In this document: piece after piece, positions 26,695 to 35,993 of the stretch | How positions within the stretch are numbered: position 1 is the stretch's first letter | Layout of the letters: every line of letters starts with the position of its first letter | Assembly: GCA_001429255.1 (NCBI GenBank) | Contig: LMJI01000001.1 | Span: 3,396,587-3,460,586 of the forward strand | Length of the DNA: 64,000 nt | Direction of reading: 5' to 3' | From: Cellulomonas sp. Root930 | GTDB lineage: Bacteria > Actinomycetota > Actinomycetes > Actinomycetales > Cellulomonadaceae | Notes under the pieces: generated by a model | Told to the model about the DNA's origin: nothing | Databases searched by the model: none | Seen by the model: only the letters and a program-made list of their open reading frames with translations | Made by a program: the position numbers and the translations under genes

Positions 26695-26825
26695 CCTCGA
26701 CGGATGCCACCGGGCCGGTCGACCACCGCGTGCGGATCCTCACGCTCGACACCCACGCCCTGCGCCGGCTGTACTGACCTCAGCCCAGGTCTGGCAGGGA
26801 CCTTGCCGGCCCGGCCGGTACGTGG
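26695..26825. other. Short intergenic stretch with a doubtful 28-codon frame
   Basis: A GTG at 26691 overlaps the serB stop (GTGA) and opens a 28-codon frame to a TGA at 26775-26777. It contains PVDHRVRILTLDTHALRRLY. The overlap resembles the coupled starts elsewhere, but there is no other support for a product. The rest (26778-26825) contains no recognisable signal. Confidence 0.25.
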
Positions 26826-27218
26826 TCAGCCCTGGCGAGCCTGCTGACCGGCGCCGTGGGGATCGGTTCGTTGCGTCGGAACGTCGCACGCCAGGTCGAC
26901 GTCTACGTCGACGAAGAGTCGCAGCCGGTCGTCCGCTGCCAACGATGCCAGCGCCCACTCGCGGCGGGCGGCGGTCGCGGCGGTCTCGACGTGGTCCGCC
27001 GTCGCCTCCAGTGCCTGTGCCTGTCGCAGCAGCCGCTCGTCGTCGGGGGCGGCGGCTGCGGCGACGGCTGCGGCGTCGGCGCCGTGGCGCGCCCGGCGGG
27101 CCGCGAGCATCAGATGGGCGGCCCGGGCTCGGGCCACGTGCTCCTGCCGACGCGCGCGGAGCTGCTCGGCGGTCGCGCCGGTGTGCGTGGCGGTACGGAC
27201 CTGCTGCGTGGTGGTCAT
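26826..27218 (-). CDS. Small hypothetical Ala/Arg-rich helical protein
   Basis: 130 residues, not recognised. The start MTTTQQV has GGGAGG 9 bases upstream. Residues ~20-100 are strongly helical with Ala/Arg/Glu content (EQLRARRQEHVARARAAHLML) and coiled-coil character. The C-terminal ~30 residues contain a short strand region (LRLFVDVDVDLACDV) and a polar tail. There is no membrane segment. Isolated between serB and the divergent lipoprotein gene. Confidence 0.5.
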   Translation of the reverse strand: MTTTQQVRTATHTGATAEQLRARRQEHVARARAAHLMLAARRARHGADAAAVAAAAAPDDERLLRQAQALEATADHVETAATAARREWALASLAADDRLRLFVDVDVDLACDVPTQRTDPHGAGQQARQG

Positions 27219-27311
27219 GTGGCTCGCCTCCCTGTCAGGAACTACGGCAGACGGCACGCCGCGCTTGAGGGTTTCCACCGCCTGGACTGACGGCTCTGAC
27301 ACAGTGCGACC

Positions 27312-28313
27312 GTGAAGAGAGCGATCGTCGCCGCCCTGGCCGTGGTCGTCGTGGCGAGCCTCGCGGCGTGCGACCCGTACGGGCCATCCGGCCAGACGGA
27401 CGCCGTCGACATCCAGGTCGTCGTCAACACGGACGGTTCCACCACCGCCCAGGTGTTCCTCGACGACACCGCCGTCCGCAGCGATGCGCAGCTTCTGGCA
27501 TGGGGCCACGCAATCGGCACCCGGCTGTTCCCGTCCGCGACGTCCCTCGCCGTCCGGGTCGAACCGAACGGCGCGGGGTACCCCTTCGCCGTCATCGACG
27601 CGCCTGACGTGTACGAGCCCGGGCCGCACCCCCGTGTCTCGCTCGATACTCGCGACGCCGTGACCTGGATCTTGGCCCAGGATGCGGAGCTGGTCGACGT
27701 CTACGTCGATGCCCCCGGTATCGCCCTGACGGCGACCTGGGAACCGTCCCGCGGCCAGGACGTCGCCGAGTGGGCGTGGATGGACGTCGCAGACGCAGCG
27801 GACGCCCCGGTCGGCGTCGTGGTGATGTCACCCGAGCCCTGGATCGGCCTCCTGGCCGTCACGCTGACGGCGCTGGGTGTCGCCGCGCTCATCGGAGCGT
27901 TCGTCGTGCTTCGGCGTCGCCCGCGTCGCCACCGCGTGATCGCGATCACGCTCGCCAGCGGCGCGTTCGTCGCCTCCTTGGCCGTGCTGCTCCGCGGAGG
28001 AGCGAACCTCCCGGAGAACCTCGGCGTGGCCGGTGTCGCCTCGAACACCTGGGTCGAGGTCGCTGCGATCGTCACGGCACTGGCGGTGCTCCAGATCCCG
28101 GCCGCCTGCATCATCGTCGCGGCCGCCGCCTCGCAGCGCACACCCTCCACCCAGCAGTTCGTCCCAGCGCCCGGGTGGCCACCGCCACCCGCCGGCTGGC
28201 GTCCGCCGCCGCGGTGGCGGCCCGACCCGAGCTGGCCAGCGGCCCCGGCGGGGTGGAAGTTCTTCGCGGATCCAGCCGAGGAGCGGGCGGACGGGCAGAC
28301 GCCGCCGTCGTAG
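27312..28313 (+). CDS. Lipoprotein with C-terminal membrane helices and a Pro/Trp-rich tail
   Basis: 333 residues. A type II signal peptide ends in a lipobox LAAC, with the modified Cys near residue 20. Residues ~25-165 are an outside domain of beta-type sequence. Two or three hydrophobic helices follow at about residues 178-198, 210-228 and 245-270, so the protein is both lipid-anchored and multi-pass. The tail repeats tryptophan-proline units (PAPGWPPPPAGW, PDPSWPAAPAGWKFF), a motif common at the ends or starts of actinobacterial membrane proteins and thought to be a cytoplasmic docking segment. The function is unknown. The domain reminds me of LppM-like N-terminal domains, a weak impression. 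Confidence 0.65.
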   Translation: MKRAIVAALAVVVVASLAACDPYGPSGQTDAVDIQVVVNTDGSTTAQVFLDDTAVRSDAQLLAWGHAIGTRLFPSATSLAVRVEPNGAGYPFAVIDAPDVYEPGPHPRVSLDTRDAVTWILAQDAELVDVYVDAPGIALTATWEPSRGQDVAEWAWMDVADAADAPVGVVVMSPEPWIGLLAVTLTALGVAALIGAFVVLRRRPRRHRVIAITLASGAFVASLAVLLRGGANLPENLGVAGVASNTWVEVAAIVTALAVLQIPAACIIVAAAASQRTPSTQQFVPAPGWPPPPAGWRPPPRWRPDPSWPAAPAGWKFFADPAEERADGQTPPS

Positions 28314-28390
28314 GTCGGCGGGCCCTCCAGCTCGCCGACCTCCGGCAGCTGCCCCGGCGGCGCGGCCAAGACTGGCGCCCTGAGCAGACC

Positions 28391-28954
28391 TCAGCCCGGC
28401 AGCACGAGCGTGCGCAGCGTCGCCGTCCCGCTCTCGAGGGCGTCCCACCCGGGGACCTCGAGCAGCGACCAGCTCGCGGTCGGCACTCCCAGGCGCACGC
28501 GCGCGAGCGTCGCCGGATCCGAGTCCGGACCGGCGAGCGCGGCCGCGGACTGCGACATCGTGGGCTCGTGCCCGACGACGAGGAGGGTCCGGACGTCCGC
28601 CTGCACCGCGCGCACCAGGTCGATCAGCGCGCGCGACCCCGCGTAGTACAGGTCGTCGAGGTACTGGACCGTGGGGTCCGCGCCGAGCGAGGCACGGGCG
28701 AGGTCCCACGTCTGGCGCGTCCGCACGCTGGCCGAGCAGAGCACGAGGTCCGGGACCAGCTGATCCTCCGCCAGCCGTGCACCGACGCGCGCGGACTGGC
28801 GCCGGCCCACGAGCGAGAGGGGCCGCTGGATGTCCGCGATGAGGTCCGGGTGCTCCGCCTTGGCATGGCGCAGCAGCAGCAGTCGCCGGGTGCCGGTATC
28901 GGGCCTCACGGGCTCAGAGTGCCATTCGGGGGCGCTCCGCGCAGCAGCGGTCAC
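28391..28954 (-). CDS. SixA-type phosphohistidine phosphatase
   Basis: 187 residues from a GTG that overlaps the fabI stop. It is a histidine phosphatase with the catalytic LLLRHAKAEH motif at residues ~25-35, Arg in SASVRTRQTW, and the second His in TLLVVGHEPTMSQ. SixA in E. coli removes phosphate from phosphotransfer histidines, and actinobacterial homologues are of unknown target. It is third in the fabG-inhA unit, but its link to fatty acid synthesis is not obvious. Confidence 0.85.
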   Translation of the reverse strand: MTAAARSAPEWHSEPVRPDTGTRRLLLLRHAKAEHPDLIADIQRPLSLVGRRQSARVGARLAEDQLVPDLVLCSASVRTRQTWDLARASLGADPTVQYLDDLYYAGSRALIDLVRAVQADVRTLLVVGHEPTMSQSAAALAGPDSDPATLARVRLGVPTASWSLLEVPGWDALESGTATLRTLVLPG

Positions 28955-29721
28955 AGACCCATCGCGTGGTAGCCGCCGTCGACGTGCACGATCTCGCCCG
29001 TGGTCGCGGGGAACCAGTCGGACAGCAGCGCCGCCACCGCGCGGGCCGTCGGCTCCGGGTCGAACGCGTCCCAGCCGAGCGGTGCGCGCTCGGGCCAGCC
29101 GCCCTCCATCGCCTCGAAGCCGGGGATCGACTTGGCGGCCGTCGTGCGGATCGGGCCGGCGGAGACCAGGTTGATGCGGATGCCGTGCGGGCCGAGGTCG
29201 CGGGCGAGATAGCGCGAGGTCGACTCGAACGCCGCCTTGGCGACACCCATCCAGTCGTAGACCGGCCAGGCGTAGCGGGCGTCGAACGTGAGGCCGACGA
29301 TCGCGCCGCCGGAGCTCAGCAGCGGCTGGGAGGCGACCGCGAGCGACTTGAGCGAGTAGGCGCTGACCTGCAGGGCCGTCGCCACGTCCTCCCACTCGCC
29401 GGCCAGGAAGTTGCCGCCCATCACGGACTGCGGCGCGAAGCCGATCGAGTGGACCACGCCGTCGAGCGAGTCGAAGCCCGCCTCGCGCACCCGGTCCGCG
29501 AGCGCCGCGAGGTCGTCGGCGTCCGTGACGTCGAGCTGGAGGACCGGCGCCTCCTTCGGGAGCCGTCGCGAGATCGCCTGCGTCAGGCGGAACTGGCGGC
29601 CGAACGAGGTGAGCAGGACCTCGGCACCCTCCTGCTGCGCGAGCCGCGCCACGTGGAAGGCGATCGACGCGTCCGTGAGGACACCGGTGATCAGGAGCTT
29701 CTTGCCGTCGAGCAGACCCAT
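28951..29721 (-). CDS. inhA: Enoyl-[acyl-carrier-protein] reductase (NADH), FabI/InhA type
   Basis: 256 residues. It catalyses the last reduction of the fatty acid elongation cycle. FabI-type SDR features are GKKLLITGVLTDASIAFHVA at the N-terminus (atypical Gly motif of the family), VVHSIGFAP, the active-site Tyr-x6-Lys in YDWMGVAKAAFE, and GPIRTTAAKSIPGF. This is the target class of isoniazid and triclosan. It lies 42 bases after fabG, the same order as mycobacterial mabA-inhA. Confidence 0.94.
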   Translation of the reverse strand: MGLLDGKKLLITGVLTDASIAFHVARLAQQEGAEVLLTSFGRQFRLTQAISRRLPKEAPVLQLDVTDADDLAALADRVREAGFDSLDGVVHSIGFAPQSVMGGNFLAGEWEDVATALQVSAYSLKSLAVASQPLLSSGGAIVGLTFDARYAWPVYDWMGVAKAAFESTSRYLARDLGPHGIRINLVSAGPIRTTAAKSIPGFEAMEGGWPERAPLGWDAFDPEPTARAVAALLSDWFPATTGEIVHVDGGYHAMGL

Positions 29722-29763
29722 GTGCGTTCCGTTCTGTCGTGTCGCCGTGCGTCAGGAGAGTGG

Positions 29764-30615
<852 letters not shown>

Positions 30616-30616
30616 C

Positions 30617-30622
30617 TACGAT
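30617..30622 (+). promoter_or_regulatory. -10 box of the leaderless DUF3099-SURF1 promoter
   Basis: TACGAT, 6 bases, then GTG at 30629. It drives three genes linked by stop-start overlaps. Confidence 0.5.
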
Positions 30623-30628
30623 CAGGTA

Positions 30629-30988
30629 GTGAGCAGCATCCGTCGGCGACCGGACCTCCCCTCGGCGGAGGTCCCCAGCATCACCAGCGCGCCCGAGCCG
30701 CTCGCGGACGACCTGGCGCGCCGCCAGAAGCGCTATCTCGTCCAGATGGGCATCCGCATCCTCTGCTTCGCCGGCGCCGTGCTCACCTGGGGCGGGATCC
30801 CGATGTGGGCGTCCCTGCTGCTGATCGTCGCCGCCGTGGTCCTGCCGTACTCCGCCGTGCTGTTCGCCAACGCCGGCCGCGAGCGCCGCGACTCCGACGG
30901 GACGTTCATGGCCGCCCGCGAGATCGGTCCCGGCTCGGGCGCACCCCGGGGTCTCGGCCCCTCCGACCACCCGGAGGGTCGCGCGTGA
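30629..30988 (+). CDS. DUF3099-type small membrane protein
   Basis: 119 residues. A polar N-terminus ending in LARRQKRYLVQMGIR is followed by two adjacent hydrophobic helices (residues ~47-66 and 70-88, separated by GGIPMW) and a disordered tail with the characteristic REIGPG stretch. The pattern of KRYxxxMxxRxxCF, then two helices, is that of the actinobacterial DUF3099 family of unknown function. It overlaps the next gene as GTGA. Confidence 0.8.
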   Translation: MSSIRRRPDLPSAEVPSITSAPEPLADDLARRQKRYLVQMGIRILCFAGAVLTWGGIPMWASLLLIVAAVVLPYSAVLFANAGRERRDSDGTFMAAREIGPGSGAPRGLGPSDHPEGRA

Positions 30989-31227
30989 GCCTCTTCGGCC
31001 CGGTCCCCGACGCGGTGGACGAGCTGATCTGCAGCGGGCGCGGCTGCCGTGCGGACGCGACGTGGGGGCTGCTCTGGAACAACCCGAAGCTGCACACGCC
31101 GGAGCGCCGCAAGGTGTGGCTCGCATGCGACGACCACCGCGAGCACCTCAGCACGTTCCTCGACACGCGCGGCTTCCTGCAGAGCGTGGTGCCCGTGGCG
31201 GAGCTCGAGTCCGCTCCCCGGTCATGA
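30985..31227 (+). CDS. Small cysteine-containing hypothetical protein
   Basis: 80 residues. It has paired metal-binding candidates: C-S-G-R-G-C near residue 16 and C-D-D-H near residue 48, with W-G-L-L-W-N-N-P-K-L-H-T between. This could be a small zinc ribbon. It is a familiar actinobacterial companion between the DUF3099 gene and surf1, often annotated only as hypothetical (sometimes, wrongly in my view, as an acetone carboxylase). Coupled at both ends (GTGA upstream, ATGA downstream). Confidence 0.75.
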   Translation: MSLFGPVPDAVDELICSGRGCRADATWGLLWNNPKLHTPERRKVWLACDDHREHLSTFLDTRGFLQSVVPVAELESAPRS

Positions 31228-32168
31228 GCCCCGCGGCACGCCGCGCCACCGGCCTGGTCCTCGTCGGCCTGGTGCTCGCGGTCACCTGCACCCTGCTCGG
31301 CCGGTGGCAGTGGAACCGGCACGTGTGGCGTGACGGCGCGATCGCGGTGGTCGAGACCAACTGGTCGGCCGAGCCCGTGCCCCTGGGCAGCGTGCTCGAC
31401 TCCCCCGGCACCGCGCTCACCGACGCGGACGTCTGGCGCCGGGTCACCGTGGTGGGGCACTACGAGCCCGACGGCACCGTCCTGTTGCGCAACCGCCCGG
31501 TCGACGGCGCCCCCGCCTACCACGCTCTCGTCCCGTTCGTCGTGGAGGACGCCGACGCTCCCGCGCTGTCCGGGAGCGTGCTCGTCGTGGACCGCGGCTG
31601 GGTGGCGCCCGGCGCGGACGGGAGCGTCGACGTCGTCCCGCCCGCGCCCCCGGAGGGCACGATCACGCTCACAGCTCGGCTGCGGCACGACGAGCCGGCA
31701 TCGAACCGGACCGCGCCGCCGGGACAGGTCCAGGCGATCTCCGTCGACCAGGTGCTCGCGGCCGGCGGCGTCGAGGGTCGCTCGGTCGACGCCTACGTCG
31801 CCATGACCGCCGAGGACCCGTCCGTCGCGACGGCCCCCGGGCAGCTGCCCGCGCCGAGCACCGACCCGGGCTCGCACCTGTCCTACGCGTTCCAGTGGTG
31901 GACGTTCGCGCTCGGTGGCCTCGTCGCGTTCTGCCTCGGCGCGCGCCGCGAGCTGCAGGACGAGCGCGCCGCGGACGAGTCCCCGGCGCCGCCGCCCGTG
32001 ACCACCGCCTCGGGCGTCGAGCTGTGGCCGACCCGGGACACCCCCCGACCGCGCCGTGCGCCCACGGCACCGGACGTCCCCCACCGCCGCGGCGGGCGCG
32101 ACGAGGACCTCGAGGACGCGCTCATCGACGCCCAGCTCGCGGAGCCGACGGGACGCGACGAGCGCTAG
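31224..32168 (+). CDS. SURF1-family cytochrome oxidase assembly protein
   Basis: 314 residues. TM helix 1 is at residues ~9-27 (GLVLVGLVLAVTCTLLGRWQW; the GRWQW end is the SURF1 hallmark). An outside domain holds VTVVGHYEPDGTVLLRNRPVDGAPAYHALVPF and VLVVDRGWVAPG. TM helix 2 is near residues 215-235 (HLSYAFQWWTFALGGLVAF). A long disordered cytoplasmic tail follows. SURF1 helps insert heme a into cytochrome c oxidase, matching ctaA in the same window. The stop overlaps the end of the convergent ABC-F gene by 4 bases. Confidence 0.9.
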   Translation: MSPAARRATGLVLVGLVLAVTCTLLGRWQWNRHVWRDGAIAVVETNWSAEPVPLGSVLDSPGTALTDADVWRRVTVVGHYEPDGTVLLRNRPVDGAPAYHALVPFVVEDADAPALSGSVLVVDRGWVAPGADGSVDVVPPAPPEGTITLTARLRHDEPASNRTAPPGQVQAISVDQVLAAGGVEGRSVDAYVAMTAEDPSVATAPGQLPAPSTDPGSHLSYAFQWWTFALGGLVAFCLGARRELQDERAADESPAPPPVTTASGVELWPTRDTPRPRRAPTAPDVPHRRGGRDEDLEDALIDAQLAEPTGRDER

Positions 32169-33763
32169 GCGAGCGCGATGAGGTCCAGGTAGGCCGGGTT
32201 CCAGAGGTCCTCGTCGCCGTCGGGCAGCAGGAGCACCCGCTCCGGGTCGAGGGCCGCGACGGCGCCCTCGTCGTGCGACACCAGCACGACGGCGCCCGAG
32301 TAGCCGCGCAGGGCCGCGAGGATCTCCTCGCGGGAGGCAGGGTCGAGGTTGTTGGTCGGCTCGTCGAGGAGCAGCACGTTGGCGCTGGAGACCACCAGGG
32401 CGGCGAGCGCCAGACGGGTCTTCTCGCCGCCGGACAGGACGCGGGCAGGCTTGTCGGCGTCGTCCCCGGAGAACAGGAACGAGCCGAGCACCGACCGGAC
32501 CTGGGTCTCGGTGAGGTCGGGCGCGGCGGACTTGAGGTTCTCCACGACCGTGCGCTCGAGGTCGAGCGTCTCGTGCTCCTGGGCGTAGTAGCCGAGCTTG
32601 AGACCGTGCCCGGGGCGGACCTCGCCGGTGTCGGACTTCTCGATCCCCCCGAGGATGCGCAGCAGGGTGGTCTTGCCGGCGCCGTTGAGTCCGAGGACGA
32701 CGACCTTGCTCCCGCGGTCGATGGCCAGGTCGACGTCCGTGAAGACCTCCTGCGACCCGTACGTCTTGGACAGGCCCGACGCGGTCAGCGGGGTCTTGCC
32801 GCAGGCCGCCGGCTCGGGGAACCGCAGACGCGCGACCTTGTCCGACGCCCGCACGTCCTCGAGCCCCGACAGCAGGCGCTCGGCCCGACGCGCCATGTTC
32901 TGCGCGGCGACGGTCTTGGTGGCCTTGGCGCGCATCTTGTCGGCCTGCGCCATCAGGGCGGAGGCCTTCTTCTCGGCGTTGGCGCGCTCACGGCGGCGGC
33001 GCTTCTCGTCGGTCTCGCGCTGCTGCAGGTACGCGTCCCAGCCGAGCGCGTACTGGTCGAGCTGGGAGCGGTTGGCGTCCAGGTGGAAGACCTTGTTGAC
33101 CGTGGCGCGCAGCAGGTCGGCGTCGTGGGAGATGACGACGAACCCGCCGGAGTACGTGCGCAGGTAGTCGCGCAGCCAGAGGATCGAGTCGGCGTCGAGG
33201 TGGTTGGTCGGCTCGTCGAGGAGCAGCGTGTCGACGCCCGAGAAGAGGATCCGGGCCAGCTCGACGCGGCGGCGCTGACCGCCGGAGAGCGTGCCGATCG
33301 TCTGGCCGAGCACGCGCTCGTCGAGCCCGAGGTTCGACGCGATCCGGTGCGCCTCGCTCTCGGCGGCGTACCCACCGGCCGCGTTGAACCGGGCGTCGAG
33401 ACGCGTGTAGCGCTCCATCGCCTTGTCGCGCACGTCGTCGTCGGTGCTCGCCATCGCACCCTCGGTCACGCGCATCGCGCGGACGATCTCGTCGAGACCG
33501 CGCGCGGAGAGCACCCGGTCCATCGCGAGCGCGTCCAGGTCACCCGTGCGGGGATCCTGCGGGAGGTAGCCGACCTCCCCCGACCGGACGATCTGGCCGC
33601 CGGTGGGCTGGGTCTCCCCCGCCAGCGTCTTGGTGAGTGTGGTCTTGCCGGCGCCGTTGCGTCCGACCAGACCGATCCGGTCGCCGGCCGCGATGCGGAA
33701 CGACGACTCCTCGAGCAGCACGCGTGCGCCGATGCGCAGCTCGACAGCCTGGGCAGTGATCAC
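32165..33763 (-). CDS. ABC-F family ATPase (translation factor type)
   Basis: 532 residues with two ATPase domains and no membrane part. Walker A motifs are GRNGAGKTT and GLNGAGKTT, signatures are LSGGQRRR and LSGGEKTR, and Walker B ends are LLLDEPTNHLD and LLLDEPTNNLD. The interdomain linker (residues ~240-310) is basic and helical (KRRRRERANAEKKASALMAQADKMRAKATKT), expected to reach into the ribosomal E/P sites. The linker is not of the elongated resistance type as far as I can judge, so a housekeeping ribosome-rescue role is more likely. GTG start, VITAQAVELRIG. Confidence 0.92.
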   Translation of the reverse strand: MITAQAVELRIGARVLLEESSFRIAAGDRIGLVGRNGAGKTTLTKTLAGETQPTGGQIVRSGEVGYLPQDPRTGDLDALAMDRVLSARGLDEIVRAMRVTEGAMASTDDDVRDKAMERYTRLDARFNAAGGYAAESEAHRIASNLGLDERVLGQTIGTLSGGQRRRVELARILFSGVDTLLLDEPTNHLDADSILWLRDYLRTYSGGFVVISHDADLLRATVNKVFHLDANRSQLDQYALGWDAYLQQRETDEKRRRRERANAEKKASALMAQADKMRAKATKTVAAQNMARRAERLLSGLEDVRASDKVARLRFPEPAACGKTPLTASGLSKTYGSQEVFTDVDLAIDRGSKVVVLGLNGAGKTTLLRILGGIEKSDTGEVRPGHGLKLGYYAQEHETLDLERTVVENLKSAAPDLTETQVRSVLGSFLFSGDDADKPARVLSGGEKTRLALAALVVSSANVLLLDEPTNNLDPASREEILAALRGYSGAVVLVSHDEGAVAALDPERVLLLPDGDEDLWNPAYLDLIALA

Positions 33764-33914
33764 TTGACGGTTTCCTCCGAGTTCGCCGCGCTGGCGTTGG
33801 CCGCGGGCACAAACGCCAGCAAGTCTACGACCGGCTAGCGTGGCGTCCGGTCGCAAGGGTCCGAGGACGTGCCCCGGGATCGCACCGAAACGCCACGACG
33901 ATCAAGGGGTAGCC

Positions 33915-34592
33915 ATGACCAGCGCACCTGAGAACGAGACCGCCGCCGCACTTCCCGCCCCGATCACGCGCACCTCCGTCTCGACGGACGTCGCCCTCAT
34001 CGCCACGTTCGCCGCGTTCATCGCGGTGTGCGCGATCCTGCCCGGCATCCCGACCCCGTCCGGCGTGCCGATCACCCTGCAGACGTTCGCCGTGATCCTC
34101 GCGGGCCTCGTGCTGGGCTGGCGTCGTGGCGGCCTCGCCGCTCTCCTCTACGTCGTCCTCGGTCTGGCCGGTCTGCCGATCTTCTCCGGTGGCGTCGGTG
34201 GGGTGGCCGTCCTGGCCGGGGCCTCGGTGGGCTACCTGCTGGCCTTCCCGTTCGCTGCGGTCCTCGCGGGCGTCCTCGGCGGCGTCGCGCTGCAGCTGGC
34301 TCCCCGGCTCCAGGCGTCGCGACTCGCTGCGCGCCTCGGCGAGTGGGCGGTCCGCTCGGCGTCGGCGTGGCGGTACCCGCTCCTGGTGCTCGCCGGCCTG
34401 GGAGCGAGCTTCCTGACCATCCACCCGGCCGGCATCGTCGGCCTGATGGCTCGCCTGGGGATCTCGTTCGGGGAGGCCCTGGCCATCGACGTCGTGTACT
34501 GGCCCGGGGACGTGATCAAGAACCTCGCCGCCGCCGCGGTGGCCGTCGCGATCTTCAAGGCGTTCCCCGACATGCTGCGCTCCCGCCGCTGA
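33915..34592 (+). CDS. bioY: BioY, biotin-binding component of an ECF transporter
   Basis: 225 residues with six hydrophobic helices. The BioY signature is clear: FAAFIAVCAILPGIPTPSGVPITLQTFAVILAGLVLGWRRG, then VLGLAGLPIFSGG and a C-terminal ...YWPGDVIKNLAAAAVA. The insertion between helices (residues ~128-150, LAPRLQASRLAARLGEW) is longer than usual. AAGGGG lies 5 bases before the ATG. It forms a complete uptake system with the next two genes. Confidence 0.94.
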   Translation: MTSAPENETAAALPAPITRTSVSTDVALIATFAAFIAVCAILPGIPTPSGVPITLQTFAVILAGLVLGWRRGGLAALLYVVLGLAGLPIFSGGVGGVAVLAGASVGYLLAFPFAAVLAGVLGGVALQLAPRLQASRLAARLGEWAVRSASAWRYPLLVLAGLGASFLTIHPAGIVGLMARLGISFGEALAIDVVYWPGDVIKNLAAAAVAVAIFKAFPDMLRSRR

Positions 34593-34600
34593 CCTGGCCC

Positions 34601-35314
34601 ATGATCGCGCTCGACGACGTCCTCGTCACCGCGTACAGCCCCGACCCGGCCGGCGGCGCCGACCGCGTCGTCCGGCTGCTCGGGCCGGTGACCCTGGAGC
34701 TCACCGAGCGTCGCATCGCGATCGTCGGCGCCAACGGCTCGGGCAAGTCGACGCTGGCCCGGCTGCTCAACGGCCTCGTCCTGCCCTCGTCGGGCACCGT
34801 CCGCGTGGACGGGCTGGACACCGCGCGGGACGGCGCCGCGGTCCGCCGCACGGTCGGGTTCATGTTCACCGACCCCGACGCGCAGCTCGTGATGCCGACG
34901 CCCGTCGAGGACGTCGCCCTGTCGCTGCGCCGCCTGCCGATGACCTCGGCCGAACGGGACGTCGCCGCGCGTGCTGCGCTCGCCCGGTTCGGGCTGGCCG
35001 ACCGCGCGGAGGTGCCGGTGCACGCCCTCTCCGGGGGCCAGCGCCAGCTGCTCGCGCTCGCCTCGGTCCTCGCGACCGAGCCCGCGGTGCTGGTGTGCGA
35101 CGAGCCGACGACGCTGCTGGACGTGCGGTGGCGCGGCGTGGTCGACCGGCTGCTGGACGATCTCGACCAGCAGGTGATCACGGTGACCCACGACCTCGAC
35201 GCCGCGCTCCGGGCCCAGCGCGTCCTCGTGGTCGACGGGGGCGTCGTGGTGTTCGACGGAGACCCGACGGAGGCGGTCGCGTCCTACCGGGCGCTGATGC
35301 AGGTGCCGACGTGA
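34601..35314 (+). CDS. bioM: BioM/EcfA, ATPase of the biotin ECF transporter
   Basis: 237 residues. Walker A is GANGSGKST, Q-loop MFTDPDAQLV, signature ALSGGQRQL, and Walker B AVLVCDEPTTLLD (Cys before the Asp). The H-loop is TVTHDLD. The group A-type Q-helix sequence TDPDAQLVMPTPVEDVAL is typical of ECF ATPases. Eight bases separate it from bioY, and its stop overlaps the start of bioN. Confidence 0.92.
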   Translation: MIALDDVLVTAYSPDPAGGADRVVRLLGPVTLELTERRIAIVGANGSGKSTLARLLNGLVLPSSGTVRVDGLDTARDGAAVRRTVGFMFTDPDAQLVMPTPVEDVALSLRRLPMTSAERDVAARAALARFGLADRAEVPVHALSGGQRQLLALASVLATEPAVLVCDEPTTLLDVRWRGVVDRLLDDLDQQVITVTHDLDAALRAQRVLVVDGGVVVFDGDPTEAVASYRALMQVPT

Positions 35315-35943
35315 GCGGGCCGATCCGCCCGCCGTGGGCCGGCCCTCTCGGCCTGTACCACCCCGGCACCACCGTCATCCACCGCGCACCGGCCGGGTTC
35401 AAGCTCGCGTGCCTGGCGCTCTTCGCGATCGCCGTCGTCGCCGCCCGAGGACCCCTGTCCGCGCTGGCCTTCCTCGGTGTCGCCCTGCTCGCGCAGCTGG
35501 TCGCCCGCCTCCCGTGGCACCGGACCACCCGCGGACTCGTCCCCGCGCTGCTCACCGCGGCACTGATCGGCGTCTACCAGTGGTGGGCGCGGGGGTGGGC
35601 CACCGCCGTGGAGGTCGCCGTCGACCTGGTGGCCCTCGTGCTCCTGGCCGCGGTCGTCACGGCCACCACCCGGGCGGACACGCTCCTGGACGCGCTCGCC
35701 CGTCTCGCGCGCCCGCTCCGGCACGTCGGCCTGCGCCCTGAGACGTTCGCCCTCGCCGTCGGGCTCTTCCTGCGCACCATCCCGGTCCTGGCGCGGATGT
35801 CGCTGGAGACGCGCGACGCCGCCCGCGCCCGCGGCCTCGACCGCGACCCGCGCGCGCTCCTCGTCCCCGCTGCGGTCCGCATGGTGGCCCACGCCCGCGC
35901 CACCGGCGACGCGCTCGCCGCCCGCGGCCTCGACGAGAACTGA
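35311..35943 (+). CDS. bioN: BioN/EcfT, transmembrane coupling component of the biotin ECF transporter
   Basis: 210 residues. The N-terminus reads LGLYHPGTTVIHRAPAGFKL, typical of EcfT-type proteins. Hydrophobic helices follow, then the two coupling-helix Ala-Arg-Gly motifs ARARGLD and LAARGLD that contact the ATPase. It has a dedicated single ATPase, so this is a BioMNY-type system rather than a shared group II module. Confidence 0.92.
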   Translation: MSGPIRPPWAGPLGLYHPGTTVIHRAPAGFKLACLALFAIAVVAARGPLSALAFLGVALLAQLVARLPWHRTTRGLVPALLTAALIGVYQWWARGWATAVEVAVDLVALVLLAAVVTATTRADTLLDALARLARPLRHVGLRPETFALAVGLFLRTIPVLARMSLETRDAARARGLDRDPRALLVPAAVRMVAHARATGDALAARGLDEN

Positions 35944-35981
35944 TCACCCGCTCTCGACGGGCGGACGCACCTGCACCCGGC

Positions 35982-35987
35982 TAGGTT
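35982..35987 (+). promoter_or_regulatory. -10 box of the leaderless zinc metallopeptidase promoter
   Basis: TAGGTT, 6 bases, then GTG at 35994. Confidence 0.5.
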
Positions 35988-35993
35988 GCCTGC

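Noticed and set aside
32165..33763. ABC-F protein as an antibiotic resistance gene
   Set aside because: The linker looks of ordinary length, and the gene lies among housekeeping genes. A translation role is more likely.
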